Below are positions 8,077 to 19,072 of a stretch of 64,000 nt of DNA, in pieces. Made by a program: the position numbers and the translations under genes. Source of the DNA: Verrucomicrobiia bacterium (GTDB lineage Bacteria; Verrucomicrobiota; Verrucomicrobiia; Verrucomicrobiales; DEV007); assembly GCA_030425385.1 (NCBI GenBank), contig JAUIAH010000004.1:1-64000 (forward strand), written 5' to 3'. Every line of letters starts with the position of its first letter. The first letter of the stretch is position 1. Below the pieces are notes generated by a model, which was given only the letters and a program-made list of their open reading frames with translations, searched no databases and had not been told where the DNA came from.

Positions 8077-11000
8077 GTGCGTGGGCGTGTCATCGCTCTA
8101 GCATCCACGCTTCTCTGCGTGGCGCTCGGCGTCGCCTTGGCGCAACCTCGAGTCACGGAATTCGTGACGATCAATGCGGCGTCCCTCACGGATGGCGATG
8201 GAAACACTCCGGATTGGATCGAGATTCACAATCCAGAGAGTGAGCCCATCGACCTGGGCGGCTATCTCCTCACGGATGATGCCGAGACGCCTGACAAATA
8301 TACCTTTCCTGAGGGAACGGTTCTCGCAGGCGGTGGCTATCTGGTCGTCTTTGCCTCCGGGCAGGACCTTCCCGATTACCGCGATGCGGCGGGACATCTG
8401 CATACGAATTTCTCGCTCGACGGTGATGGGGAGTATCTCGCGTTCGCCGCGCCGGATGGCACGGTGATCGATGCCTTCGATCCCATGTTCGCTCGCCAGT
8501 TCGAGGATGTTTCCTACGGCGTTGGCACCACGTCGGCAAGCACACCGTTAGTCGAGGTGGGCGCCCATGCGGAATGGCTCGTTCCGAATGAAGCGATGGG
8601 AACGGCATGGCAGCGCGCGGATTTCGATGCGAGCACGTGGAATGTCGGTGCCACGGGCATTGGCTATGGGCACGACGGGAGCGTTGGTGAAGGGGGGGAC
8701 ACGCGTGCGCTCATGTGGTTTGGAAATCCCTCCATCTACATTCGCCTCTCCTTTGAGGTCGAGGATCCTAGCAGCATCACGACGCTGAATCTAGGAATGC
8801 GATATGATGATGGCTTCGTCGCCTACCTCAATGGGACTCGTGTTGCCAGCGCGCATGCACCCGAGGAGCCATTGTCTCACGACGCTACCGCCACGAACGA
8901 ACGGGCCGATGAGGACGTCCTGAGCGCGGAATCGTTTGCGATTCCGGCCAGTCATCTCGTTCAGGGAACGAATGTGTTAGCCCTCCATGGCCTCAACTTT
9001 TCCAGTGCGGGGGCAAATTCGGCTGACTTTCTCATTGTTCCAGAACTCACTGCAGTCTTCACCGATGCCGGGAGCCAATTCGGTTACTTCACCGAGCCTA
9101 CGCCTGGTGCCGCCAACGGCGATACGCCATTGTTAGGCTTTGTCGCCGATACGAAGTTCTCACACGATCGCGGCTATTTCAGTGAGCCCTTCGCACTCAC
9201 GATCGCCAGTGCCACGGAGGGAGCTACCATCTACTACACCACGGATGGCACCCCGCCGAGCAGCGAGAACGGACACGTTTATACGGAACCCATTGCGGTC
9301 ACCGGCACGATGACCATTCGGGCGATGGCCAGCAAAGCAGGGTATCAAGCGACGAATGTCGATACGCAGACCTACCTCTTCGTTCGGGACATTCTTCAAC
9401 AACGTCGACCGACGGGCTATCCTTCCTCATGGGGAACGGGGAGGGCGGACTACGATATGGATCCTGACATTGTTTCGGATCCAGCCTATGCGGATACTTT
9501 TGAGGCGGCCTTTGAAGCCATGCCGACCCTATCACTAGTCTTCGATCCGGACGCCCTCTTTGAGCGGACACGGGGCATCTATCAGCGTCCTGATGGCGAG
9601 GGGCGTGCTTGGGAACGGCCCGTTTCGGCGGAGTTCTTCGTTTCTGATGATTCAGAACCGGGTTTCCAGATCAATGCAGGCATCCGCATCCAAGGAGGAT
9701 CCTCTCGAAATACAGACACGCCTAAGCACTCGTTATCGCTGCGTTTCCGAGCGGAGTATGGCGACGAGAAATTGCGTTACCCTTTGTTTGAGAATACGCC
9801 CATCGGGCACACGGCAGTGGAGCGCTTTGACGTCTTGCAACTGCGACCCGAATACAACTTCGGCTGGATGCATCGGCATTGGTATCAAGCCCTTCACGCG
9901 CTTTATGGACGCGATCAGTGGGCCAGCGATCTCTTCAATGCGATGGGGCAGAATGGCTCGCATGGACGGTGGGTGCATCTCTTTCTCAATGGTCTTTACT
10001 GGGGACTTTATGATCTGCACGAACGTCCAGACGCCGATCACATGGCGAATTATTTCGGAGGAGAAGATGATGACTACGATACCGTCAATTCCTCCATCGC
10101 GACGAATGGTGATCTCACGGCTTTCAATCGCATGATGGACATTGCCTATGGTGATATTGAGAGTGCGGCTACCTTCGCAGAGATCCAAGAGTTCCTTAAC
10201 ATTGATGCCTTCATCGACTACATGATCCTCAATGCCTACGTCGGCAATCGTGATTGGGATGGACACAACTGGCGGGCGGCCCGCCGACGCGACGAGGGGG
10301 CGGGCTATCGCTTCTTTCCATGGGATACCGAGTTTGTCGCCTCCCATGTGTCGGGGGGTGTCTTCGATCCGCCTCCACCATTCTTCACGACTGCGCTGGC
10401 GACGGATGTGACGGAGAATAATGGCAATCGTCGACCCACGGGCTTGCAGCAGCGCCTCGCACGCCAGTTGGAGTATCGCGTGCGCTATGGAGATCGTGTC
10501 CATGCGCACTTCTTCAATGAAGGGCCGCTCACGCCAGCGAGGGCGGCGGCTCTGTGGACGACCCGTTCTGAAGCCATGAAACGTGCCATTGTTGCGGAAT
10601 CAGCGCGCTGGGGCGATTTCCGTCGCGACGTGAATCCTGGGCGTTGGCGACGTGAGCAGTTCGATCTCTACACACGCGATGATCACTATCTCCCGATGCT
10701 GGCTTGGCTGCTCGAAACCTATATCCCGCAGCGCTCTGACATTGTCCTTGATCAACTGCGTCGACGGAATCTCTATCCTCGCGTGGCAGCGCCAACATTC
10801 GCGCGTCACGGCGGGCGCGTGTCGCGCAACTTCGTCTTGGCTGTCGACGCACCCGGGACGGTTTATTATACCAAGGATGGCTCGGATCCTCGATTGGCAG
10901 GGGGAGGTGTGCGTCCCTCAAGCGCGACGATCCTCCCAGGAGAAACGTTGACCGTGATCGAGTCGACGCGGCTCAGAGCACGGTCGCGGTCTATCTTTGG

Positions 11001-11778
11001 CGAATGGTCTGCCCTCACAGAAGCCTTCTTCAGTGTCGGTGTGGAAGACCTCCAAATCACCGAGATCATGTACCGCCCACGGAACGTGCCGCGAGCCGAG
11101 TTCGTCGAGCTCTTCAACGGTGGGGACACGGCGATTGCGCTCGCCGGGTTGCATTTCACTCAAGGAATCACTTTCGACTTTGATCGTCACGCGACGCATG
11201 AGAGCATCGCCGCAGGCCAACGCATGCTTCTCGTCCGCGACCTAGAGGCCTTTCAAAGCGTCCATGGTGATGCCCACGATGCCATCATCATTGGCACGTT
11301 TCAGAATGGGACGTCGCTGGCCAACGAGGGAGAAACCCTAACACTTGCGGATCACGACGGCCTTCCGCTCGTTCGCGTGCGCTACGAGAATGAGGCGCCT
11401 TGGCCGGAGTCTGCCAATGGAGAAACGGGTTCTCTTGTCCTCAGGAGTGGAGGCGATCCGTCGCAAGCGTCGAGTTGGGCGGTCTCAAGTGAGCCTGACG
11501 GGAGTCCCGGAGATGAAGGAGAGTTCCGTGAGGCGGGAACCAGGCAACTCTTGGAAGCGCCTCTTCAAATCAGGAGAGAGGCCGAACGTATCGTCCTCAA
11601 CTACGCCACCCGATTCGAAAGCAATCTCCAGGTGCAGCAATCGAGCGATTTGAAAGCGTGGGATTTCACGAGTTCTGAGATCCTCAGTGAGGAATCTTCG
11701 GCGGGCGTGCGGACAGTGACCCTCGCGCTTCCACTCGACGTGAAAGGCTATGTTAGACTCAGTGGGGGCACCGAGTGA
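8077..11778 (+). CDS. CotH-family secreted protein with two lamin-tail domains
   Basis: A 1233-aa protein. I place the start at GTG 8077, one base after the upstream stop, because it gives a clean signal peptide (RGRVIALASTLLCVALGVALA then QP). A start at 7972 would bury the signal. Domains in order: lamin-tail domain (about 22-130, PDWIEIHNPESEPIDLGGYL), a beta-sandwich region (150-340), a chitobiase/HEX C-terminal-like module (about 365-440, GATIYYTTDGTPPSSENG), a CotH kinase-like domain (about 480-860, INAGIRIQGGSSRNTDTPKH, then RWVHLFLNGLYWGLYDL), a second HEX-like module, and a second lamin-tail domain (about 1020-1150, ITEIMYRPRNVPRAEFVELF). CotH proteins are atypical secreted kinases. 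This one probably acts at the cell surface with the sulfatase set. The weak ribosome site suggests translational coupling. Confidence 0.85.
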   Translation: MRGRVIALASTLLCVALGVALAQPRVTEFVTINAASLTDGDGNTPDWIEIHNPESEPIDLGGYLLTDDAETPDKYTFPEGTVLAGGGYLVVFASGQDLPDYRDAAGHLHTNFSLDGDGEYLAFAAPDGTVIDAFDPMFARQFEDVSYGVGTTSASTPLVEVGAHAEWLVPNEAMGTAWQRADFDASTWNVGATGIGYGHDGSVGEGGDTRALMWFGNPSIYIRLSFEVEDPSSITTLNLGMRYDDGFVAYLNGTRVASAHAPEEPLSHDATATNERADEDVLSAESFAIPASHLVQGTNVLALHGLNFSSAGANSADFLIVPELTAVFTDAGSQFGYFTEPTPGAANGDTPLLGFVADTKFSHDRGYFSEPFALTIASATEGATIYYTTDGTPPSSENGHVYTEPIAVTGTMTIRAMASKAGYQATNVDTQTYLFVRDILQQRRPTGYPSSWGTGRADYDMDPDIVSDPAYADTFEAAFEAMPTLSLVFDPDALFERTRGIYQRPDGEGRAWERPVSAEFFVSDDSEPGFQINAGIRIQGGSSRNTDTPKHSLSLRFRAEYGDEKLRYPLFENTPIGHTAVERFDVLQLRPEYNFGWMHRHWYQALHALYGRDQWASDLFNAMGQNGSHGRWVHLFLNGLYWGLYDLHERPDADHMANYFGGEDDDYDTVNSSIATNGDLTAFNRMMDIAYGDIESAATFAEIQEFLNIDAFIDYMILNAYVGNRDWDGHNWRAARRRDEGAGYRFFPWDTEFVASHVSGGVFDPPPPFFTTALATDVTENNGNRRPTGLQQRLARQLEYRVRYGDRVHAHFFNEGPLTPARAAALWTTRSEAMKRAIVAESARWGDFRRDVNPGRWRREQFDLYTRDDHYLPMLAWLLETYIPQRSDIVLDQLRRRNLYPRVAAPTFARHGGRVSRNFVLAVDAPGTVYYTKDGSDPRLAGGGVRPSSATILPGETLTVIESTRLRARSRSIFGEWSALTEAFFSVGVEDLQITEIMYRPRNVPRAEFVELFNGGDTAIALAGLHFTQGITFDFDRHATHESIAAGQRMLLVRDLEAFQSVHGDAHDAIIIGTFQNGTSLANEGETLTLADHDGLPLVRVRYENEAPWPESANGETGSLVLRSGGDPSQASSWAVSSEPDGSPGDEGEFREAGTRQLLEAPLQIRREAERIVLNYATRFESNLQVQQSSDLKAWDFTSSEILSEESSAGVRTVTLALPLDVKGYVRLSGGTE

Positions 11779-11780
11779 TC

Positions 11781-13220
11781 ATGATTCGATTTCTACGAAC
11801 CTTCCTCTTTATTGGAATCGCAAGTTTCGCAACCGCTGCTGATCGTCCTAACATCGTGCTCATTCTCTGTGATGATCTCGGGTATGGCGATGTGGGCTTC
11901 CATGGTGCCCAAGACATCCAGACGCCGCAGCTGGACGCGCTCGCGGAGGGAGGCATCATTTGCACGTCTGGCTATGTCGCCCATCCGTTCTGTGGTCCTA
12001 GCCGCATGGGCTTGATGACAGGGCGCTATCCGCACGCTTTCGGTGCCCCTTTCAATTTGCCGGGCGCCCATCATGGCATGACCGCCGTGGATCACGAAGG
12101 CATTCCGGAAGGAGAAACCACTCTGAGCGAGAGTCTTCAACAGGCGGGTTATCACACGGGAGCCATAGGGAAATGGCACCTGGGGGCCTCGCCGGCACAC
12201 CACCCTAACCAACGCGGTTTCGACCATTTCTACGGATTCCTGGGCGGGGGACACCAGTATTTCCCGGAGGAGTATCGTCCGCTCTATGAGAAGCGCGTGA
12301 AAGCTGGTGTGAAACGCATCCACGATTATGTCACGCCTTTGGAATGTAATGGGAAAGCCGTTAGAGAAAGCGAGTATCTTACCGATGCCTTCTCGCGTGA
12401 AGCGGAGCGTTTCATCCGTGATGCTGCTCCCAAGGAACAGCCGTTCTTTCTCTATCTCGCCTACAATGCGCCGCATTCGCCGCTCGAAGCCAAGGAGGAT
12501 GACCTTTCGATCTTTGCCAGTCTCGCGGACGACGATCGGCGTACGTATGCTGCCATGGTCTATGCCGTGGACCGCGGCGTCGGACGTGTTGTCGATGCGT
12601 TGAAAGATACGAAGACGTATGAGGACACGCTCATCATCTTTCTGAGTGATAACGGAGGCAATGAAAGCCTCGGCGCGGACAATGGAGCCCTGCGCGAAGG
12701 CAAAGGCAGTGTCTTCGAGGGGGGGCATCGCGTTCCCATGGTCTTTCATTGGCCAGACCACATTCCGTCCGGGAGAAAGATTGATTACCCGGTGTCTACG
12801 TTAGACTTCTATCCCACCTTGTTAGGTCTCGCAAAGACATCCATCCCCCGAGGCAAAGTCCTCGATGGGATAGACCTGTGGGAGGCTTTCCTAACCGATC
12901 GTCTCCCCAGCCGGACGTCGCCCATCTTCACCTTGCGGCACCGTCTGGGCTATAGCGATGCCGCTGCGCGACGCGATCAATGGAAGATTTGCCGGGCGTA
13001 TGACACGAAATGGAAACTCTACAATCTTGACCATGATCTTTCCGAATCGCGAGACCTGAGCCACCAACATCCTGAACGCGTTCGCGAGATGGTTGCGCTC
13101 ATGGAACGCTGGAGTCGGGGTCTGCCTGAGCCGCGTTGGTTCGATAGTCCAGAGGTTCAGTCCAATTGGGAAGAAACGGCAATGCCCCACTACGATGAGA
13201 CATTTGAAATCAACCGGTAA
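11781..13220 (+). CDS. Secreted arylsulfatase-type sulfatase (FGly, Cys type)
   Basis: A 479-aa protein of the S1 sulfatase family, which hydrolyses sulfate esters using a formylglycine made from a conserved Cys. The signature CGPSR is seen at Cys71, followed by MGLMTGRYPH. Metal-site residues are visible in IVLILCDDLGYGDVG near residue 30 and in FLSDNGGN near 290, and the GKWHLG motif is also present. The signal peptide is MIRFLRTFLFIGIASFATA, cleaved before ADRP. ATG 11781 is chosen over the in-frame GTG at 11775, which overlaps the upstream stop. It lies in an operon-like run with the PSCyt1/DUF1553 gene and a second sulfatase, suggesting use of a sulfated polysaccharide. The exact substrate cannot be told. 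Confidence 0.92.
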   Translation: MIRFLRTFLFIGIASFATAADRPNIVLILCDDLGYGDVGFHGAQDIQTPQLDALAEGGIICTSGYVAHPFCGPSRMGLMTGRYPHAFGAPFNLPGAHHGMTAVDHEGIPEGETTLSESLQQAGYHTGAIGKWHLGASPAHHPNQRGFDHFYGFLGGGHQYFPEEYRPLYEKRVKAGVKRIHDYVTPLECNGKAVRESEYLTDAFSREAERFIRDAAPKEQPFFLYLAYNAPHSPLEAKEDDLSIFASLADDDRRTYAAMVYAVDRGVGRVVDALKDTKTYEDTLIIFLSDNGGNESLGADNGALREGKGSVFEGGHRVPMVFHWPDHIPSGRKIDYPVSTLDFYPTLLGLAKTSIPRGKVLDGIDLWEAFLTDRLPSRTSPIFTLRHRLGYSDAAARRDQWKICRAYDTKWKLYNLDHDLSESRDLSHQHPERVREMVALMERWSRGLPEPRWFDSPEVQSNWEETAMPHYDETFEINR

Positions 13221-13224
13221 TCTC

Positions 13225-15972
13225 ATGAATGTGATAATGTCAGTAAGAAGATGCCTCATCTGGATCCTGCCTTCGGCGCTTAGCCTTACTCTGAGCCTTG
13301 CCGTAGACTACGAATCTCAGATCAAACCGATCTTGGCGACGCATTGTGTGGACTGTCACGGACCCGATAAGCAGAAGTCTCGTGTGCGCGTCGATCAGCG
13401 CGCCACACTATTGCGAGGAGGCGACAGCGGGCTCCCGGCCATCGTCCCGGGCGACGTCGGCGCGAGCCATCTCGTGGCCTTGGTGAAAGGGAGTGATGAG
13501 AATGAAGTCATGCCCCCTAAGGGCGATCGCCTGAGTGATGAGGAAGTGGCACTGCTAGAGTCGTGGATTGCGGAAGGCGCGGAGTGGCCGGGACAAATGA
13601 ACGCCACGGCTGAAGTCACCACGGATCACTGGTCCTTCCAGCCAGTGGTGCGACCAGCGGTTCCCGAGACTGCAGCCACGCATCCGGTGGATGCCTTCTT
13701 GGTGAAGGCGCTAGAACAAGTCGGAGTTCCCCTGAATCCCGCAGCGGATGCGCGTTCCCTCATTCGGAGAGCCTCGATCGTGCTCACTGGATTGCCCCCG
13801 GCCCCGGAGCGCGTCGACGCCTTTGTTGCTGCCTACGCGGCGCGTCCCGACGAAGCTTACACGGCTCTTGTTGAAGAATTGTTAGCATCCAAACACTTTG
13901 GCGAACGCTGGGCGCAGCATTGGCTCGACGTGATTCGCTGGGGCGAGACGAACGGCTCTGAATCGAATCTCTACAGGAAGAATGCGTGGATCTATCGAGA
14001 CTACGTGATTCGCGCCTTCAATGAGGATCTGCCCTACGATCGCTTCCTTAGGGAACAGTTGGCGGGAGATCAGTTCGGAGTAGGGGAGGCCACGGGCTTC
14101 CTCGTCGCGGGGCCCCATGTGCCCGCAGCGACGGTGGGCGAGGAACCGAGTGCGATGCGCCAAGCGCGCGCGGATCGCATGGACGAGATCATGCAGACAA
14201 TTGGTGCGTCGATGTTAGGCGTGACGGTCAATTGTGCACGCTGTCACAATCACAAGTTCGATCCCGTCTCGATCAAAGATTACTACGCACTCACAGCGGT
14301 CTTTCAAGGTGTGGAGTTTGGCGGGCGCATCCCGGAGTATCATAAGGCGCATCCCCGCCAGCAGCGGGCAGTTGAACTTGAAGAGAAGATTGCCCACGAA
14401 CGGACGCAATTGAAGAAAGACCTCGGTGCCTGGGAAGAGAATTGGGGCGGCTTCGCAGAGGTGCATTTCCCGCTCACGACCACGCAAGGCTTGCGTGTTG
14501 AGTTTGGGAATCGGGCCATCTTTATTGATGAGTTGGAAGTGTTTGGCCCTGACAAAGAAGCGGAGAATGTGGCCTTAGCTTCCAAGGATGCGACGCTCAC
14601 GACGGATCCGAGCATGACCCAACTGCGCGGTGAACTCCACAAAGCGAACGATGGGGCCTATGGAACGATGGTATGGAAGTCGCGGGCCCCCGAAGGGAGC
14701 TCAGCGAAGCCTTGGGTCGAGATTCGATTTTCCGATCGAGAAGCGGTGAGCCGTTTCCGATTCAGTCACAACCGGGAGTACTACTTTGAGACCGACTATT
14801 TGGAGAAGATGCCAGGGACGCAGTTCTCAACGGTCAAGATCAGTGCGCTGCAAGATGATGGGACCTGGAAAGTGATCGCCAACACCCAGCAAAGTCGGCG
14901 AGTGATGAACCAGCAGAAGAAGATCAGAGAAACCGTGGCAAGGCTGCAACAGTGGATTGGGAAACTGCAGACGGAAGGGCCGCAGCATAGTTTCATCGCG
15001 CAGTTCAAGCCGCCCGGGATCACGCATGTGTTGCACCGAGGCAGTCCAGAGAATCCACGCGAGGAGGTTGGCCCGGCGGGCTTTGAGATCCTCGATGGGG
15101 ATCTTGATTTGGAAGCTTCAGCATCAGATGCTGAGCGGCGGAAACGTTTCGCCGCTTGGTTAGGAAATCCGTCTCACCCACTCACGGCACGCGTCCTCGT
15201 CAATCGCTTGTGGCACCATCTCTTTGGCACGGGCATGGTGCCCACGACCAGCGATTTCGGAGTGGCGGGCGCGCCTCCTTCGCACCCAGAGTTGCTCGAT
15301 TGGCTAGCGGCAGAGTTCGTGGATCCCCAAGAGTTTCCCATGGAGGCCTGGTCCATGAAAGGCATGATTCGAGCGCTCGTCCTGACAGATGCGTTTCGTC
15401 GCTCCAGCCAGCCTGCCGCCGAAGGCCTTGCGACCGATGCGAATTCGGCGCTTCTATGGCGTTACCCTCCTCGACGGGTAGAAGCCGAGGTCATTCGCGA
15501 TGGCATCCTCCAAGCTTCTGGCAAGCTGGATCGAGCGGTGGGCGGTCCGAGCTATCGCATTCACAATGTCAAGAAGACGTACTCGCAGTGGGAGGTGGTC
15601 GATAACCACGGCCCGGCCACCTGGCGTCGCATGCTCTATCAAGAACGCATGCGGCGGGTAGACGATCGCATGTTCACGGCGTTCGACTTTCCAGATTGTG
15701 GTCAAGTCCGCGCCAAACGTCCCGTTTCCACCACGCCTCTTCAGGCGCTGAATCTCATGAACAGCCCGTTTGTCATCGAGCAGGCTAACTTCATTGCCGA
15801 GCGCGCCAATCGCGATGCTGGTAAGGGTGGTAAGGCGCCGATTCGGAGAGTCTTCGAACTGCTCCTTGGGCGCCAGCCCGACCCTCACGAATTGGCTGCC
15901 TGTGAGGGAATAGAGCTCTCGCTAGTGGCACGCTCTCTCATCAACACCAACGAGTTTGCCTTTCTACCATGA
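13225..15972 (+). CDS. PSCyt1-DUF1549-DUF1553 secreted cytochrome-like protein
   Basis: A 915-aa protein with a signal peptide ([19 protein letters not shown]). A PSCyt1 haem-binding domain follows, with Cys41-Val-Asp-Cys-His45. The DUF1549/PSCyt2 domain contains a second CxxCH ([11 protein letters not shown], Cys at about 337), and the C-terminal PSD1/DUF1553 domain contains [20 protein letters not shown] and [16 protein letters not shown]. The family is almost restricted to Planctomycetes and Verrucomicrobia and is nearly always encoded next to a DUF1501 protein and sulfatases, as here. Its biochemical function is unsettled; an extracytoplasmic redox step in glycan catabolism has been proposed. 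ATG 13225 is chosen because it precedes the signal peptide and lies 4 bases after the sulfatase stop. Its TGA overlaps the next gene. Confidence 0.92.
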   Translation: MNVIMSVRRCLIWILPSALSLTLSLAVDYESQIKPILATHCVDCHGPDKQKSRVRVDQRATLLRGGDSGLPAIVPGDVGASHLVALVKGSDENEVMPPKGDRLSDEEVALLESWIAEGAEWPGQMNATAEVTTDHWSFQPVVRPAVPETAATHPVDAFLVKALEQVGVPLNPAADARSLIRRASIVLTGLPPAPERVDAFVAAYAARPDEAYTALVEELLASKHFGERWAQHWLDVIRWGETNGSESNLYRKNAWIYRDYVIRAFNEDLPYDRFLREQLAGDQFGVGEATGFLVAGPHVPAATVGEEPSAMRQARADRMDEIMQTIGASMLGVTVNCARCHNHKFDPVSIKDYYALTAVFQGVEFGGRIPEYHKAHPRQQRAVELEEKIAHERTQLKKDLGAWEENWGGFAEVHFPLTTTQGLRVEFGNRAIFIDELEVFGPDKEAENVALASKDATLTTDPSMTQLRGELHKANDGAYGTMVWKSRAPEGSSAKPWVEIRFSDREAVSRFRFSHNREYYFETDYLEKMPGTQFSTVKISALQDDGTWKVIANTQQSRRVMNQQKKIRETVARLQQWIGKLQTEGPQHSFIAQFKPPGITHVLHRGSPENPREEVGPAGFEILDGDLDLEASASDAERRKRFAAWLGNPSHPLTARVLVNRLWHHLFGTGMVPTTSDFGVAGAPPSHPELLDWLAAEFVDPQEFPMEAWSMKGMIRALVLTDAFRRSSQPAAEGLATDANSALLWRYPPRRVEAEVIRDGILQASGKLDRAVGGPSYRIHNVKKTYSQWEVVDNHGPATWRRMLYQERMRRVDDRMFTAFDFPDCGQVRAKRPVSTTPLQALNLMNSPFVIEQANFIAERANRDAGKGGKAPIRRVFELLLGRQPDPHELAACEGIELSLVARSLINTNEFAFLP

Positions 15973-17566
15973 AACAACCCGTGATGCGCCTTTGTACGGG
16001 CTTCTTCCTCCTTGGCATCAGCCTTCAAGCCGCGGATAGGCCGAACGTCCTCTTCATCGCGATCGATGATCTCCGGCCCGAGCTGGGGTGCTATGGCTCG
16101 CCTGCCGTGAAATCCCCTCATTTGGATGCGCTTGCCGCGCGTGGCTTGCGTTTCGATCGCGCCTACTGCCAGCAGGCGATCTGTTCACCCTCTCGAGCCA
16201 GTCTCTTGACCGGCACGCGGCCAGATACCAATGGCCTCACGCACAACGATATCAATTTCAGTGAGGTGGATCCTTCGTTGACCACCCTTCCTAACCATTT
16301 CGCGAACCATGGCTATGAGACCGTCTTCAGTGGCAAGATCTTCCATCGTCCAGAACATTCACCAGAGTCGTGGACCCGGCAGCCAGCTCGCAAACATGTC
16401 CAAGTAGCAAGGCCCAAGTCGCCCTACGCTCTAGCAGAGAATCAGAAACTGCGAGATGAGCACTTTAAAGCGATGCTTGCGAAGTATGGCCAGGCTGCGA
16501 AGCGCGGACTCGGCAGCGGCCCTGCCTATGAAATGGCAGACGTGCCCGATCACCGCTACATCGATGGCTACAACACGGAGTTGGCGATGGCGACCCTCAA
16601 ACAGATGACGGGTGATGAGGGGAAGAAGCCGTTCTTCATGGCGATGGGATACCGCCTGCCGCATCTAAACTGGATCGCTCCCAAGAAGTATTGGGATCTC
16701 TATGACCGCGATCAGTTGTCGCTCCCGACCCAAACGGAGGGCCCTCAAGGAGGTGCCGCCATGGGCCTCCACGCATCCTTTGAACTCCGCACGCGTGCGG
16801 GCATACCCAAAGACGGGCCCATCGGAGAGGATCTGTCGCGGACCCTTCTACATGCCTATTATGCCAGTGTCAGTTATGTGGATGCGCAGATTGGGAAATT
16901 GGTGAGGACCTTGGAAGAGACAGGGATCGATGACGAAACGATCATCGTGGTCTGGGGAGACCATGGCTGGCATCTGGGAGAAATGGGTATCTGGGGCAAG
17001 GCCACCAACTATGAGATCTCGGCGCGCGTGCCTCTCCTCGTGGCCACACCTGAAATGAAGGCGAAGGGTGAGAGCACCCGGGCGTTGGTCGAATTGATCG
17101 ATCTCTATCCCACCCTGTGTGAATTGGCGGGTCTTGAGAAACCGGCTCATCTCGAAGGGCGTAGCTTTGCGCCATTGCTAGATGATCCCGCGCGTTCATG
17201 GAAAGAAGCGGCATTCACGCAGTTTCCTAATCCGGCGCTGCGTGAGTGGGCGGCCAATCCGCTTTCGCCCGAGATGCGCGAGACTTTCTTTGGTCCTCTC
17301 ATCGAACGCGTGGAAGCTCGGATCATCGCGCAACAGGGAGAGGCTTGGGATCGCGAGCTCTTTGAGAATCACCTTACCGGTTATGCCATGCGGACGGATC
17401 GCCATCGCTTCGTGGTCTGGCGGGACCACCGTGATCCCCAGGCGGAGCCGATCGATGTGGAACTCTACGATCACGAGAATGACCCTCACGAAACGGTCAA
17501 TGTGGCCAAGGCGCATCCCGATCTCATCCAGACACTCACAAAGCAACTGAATCAAGTCTTGCAACC

Positions 17567-17570
<4 letters not shown>
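15969..17570 (+). CDS. Secreted sulfatase, iduronate-2-sulfatase-like
   Basis: A 533-aa S1 family sulfatase with the formylglycine signature CSPSR at Cys72, followed by ASLLTGTRPD. VLFIAIDDLRPELGCYG at the N-terminus and VVWGDHGWHLGEMGIWGKATNYE near residue 320 are typical of the iduronate/choline-sulfatase-like branch. The signal peptide is MRLCTGFFLLGISLQA, cleaved before ADRP. Start ATG 15969 overlaps the stop of the DUF1553 gene (ATGA), and its own stop overlaps the DUF1501 start in the same way, so the three are translationally coupled. It probably removes a different sulfate from the same polymer as the first sulfatase; that is inference. Confidence 0.92.
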
Positions 17571-19057
<1,487 letters not shown>

Positions 19058-19072
19058 GGCCACGACCAAGGA

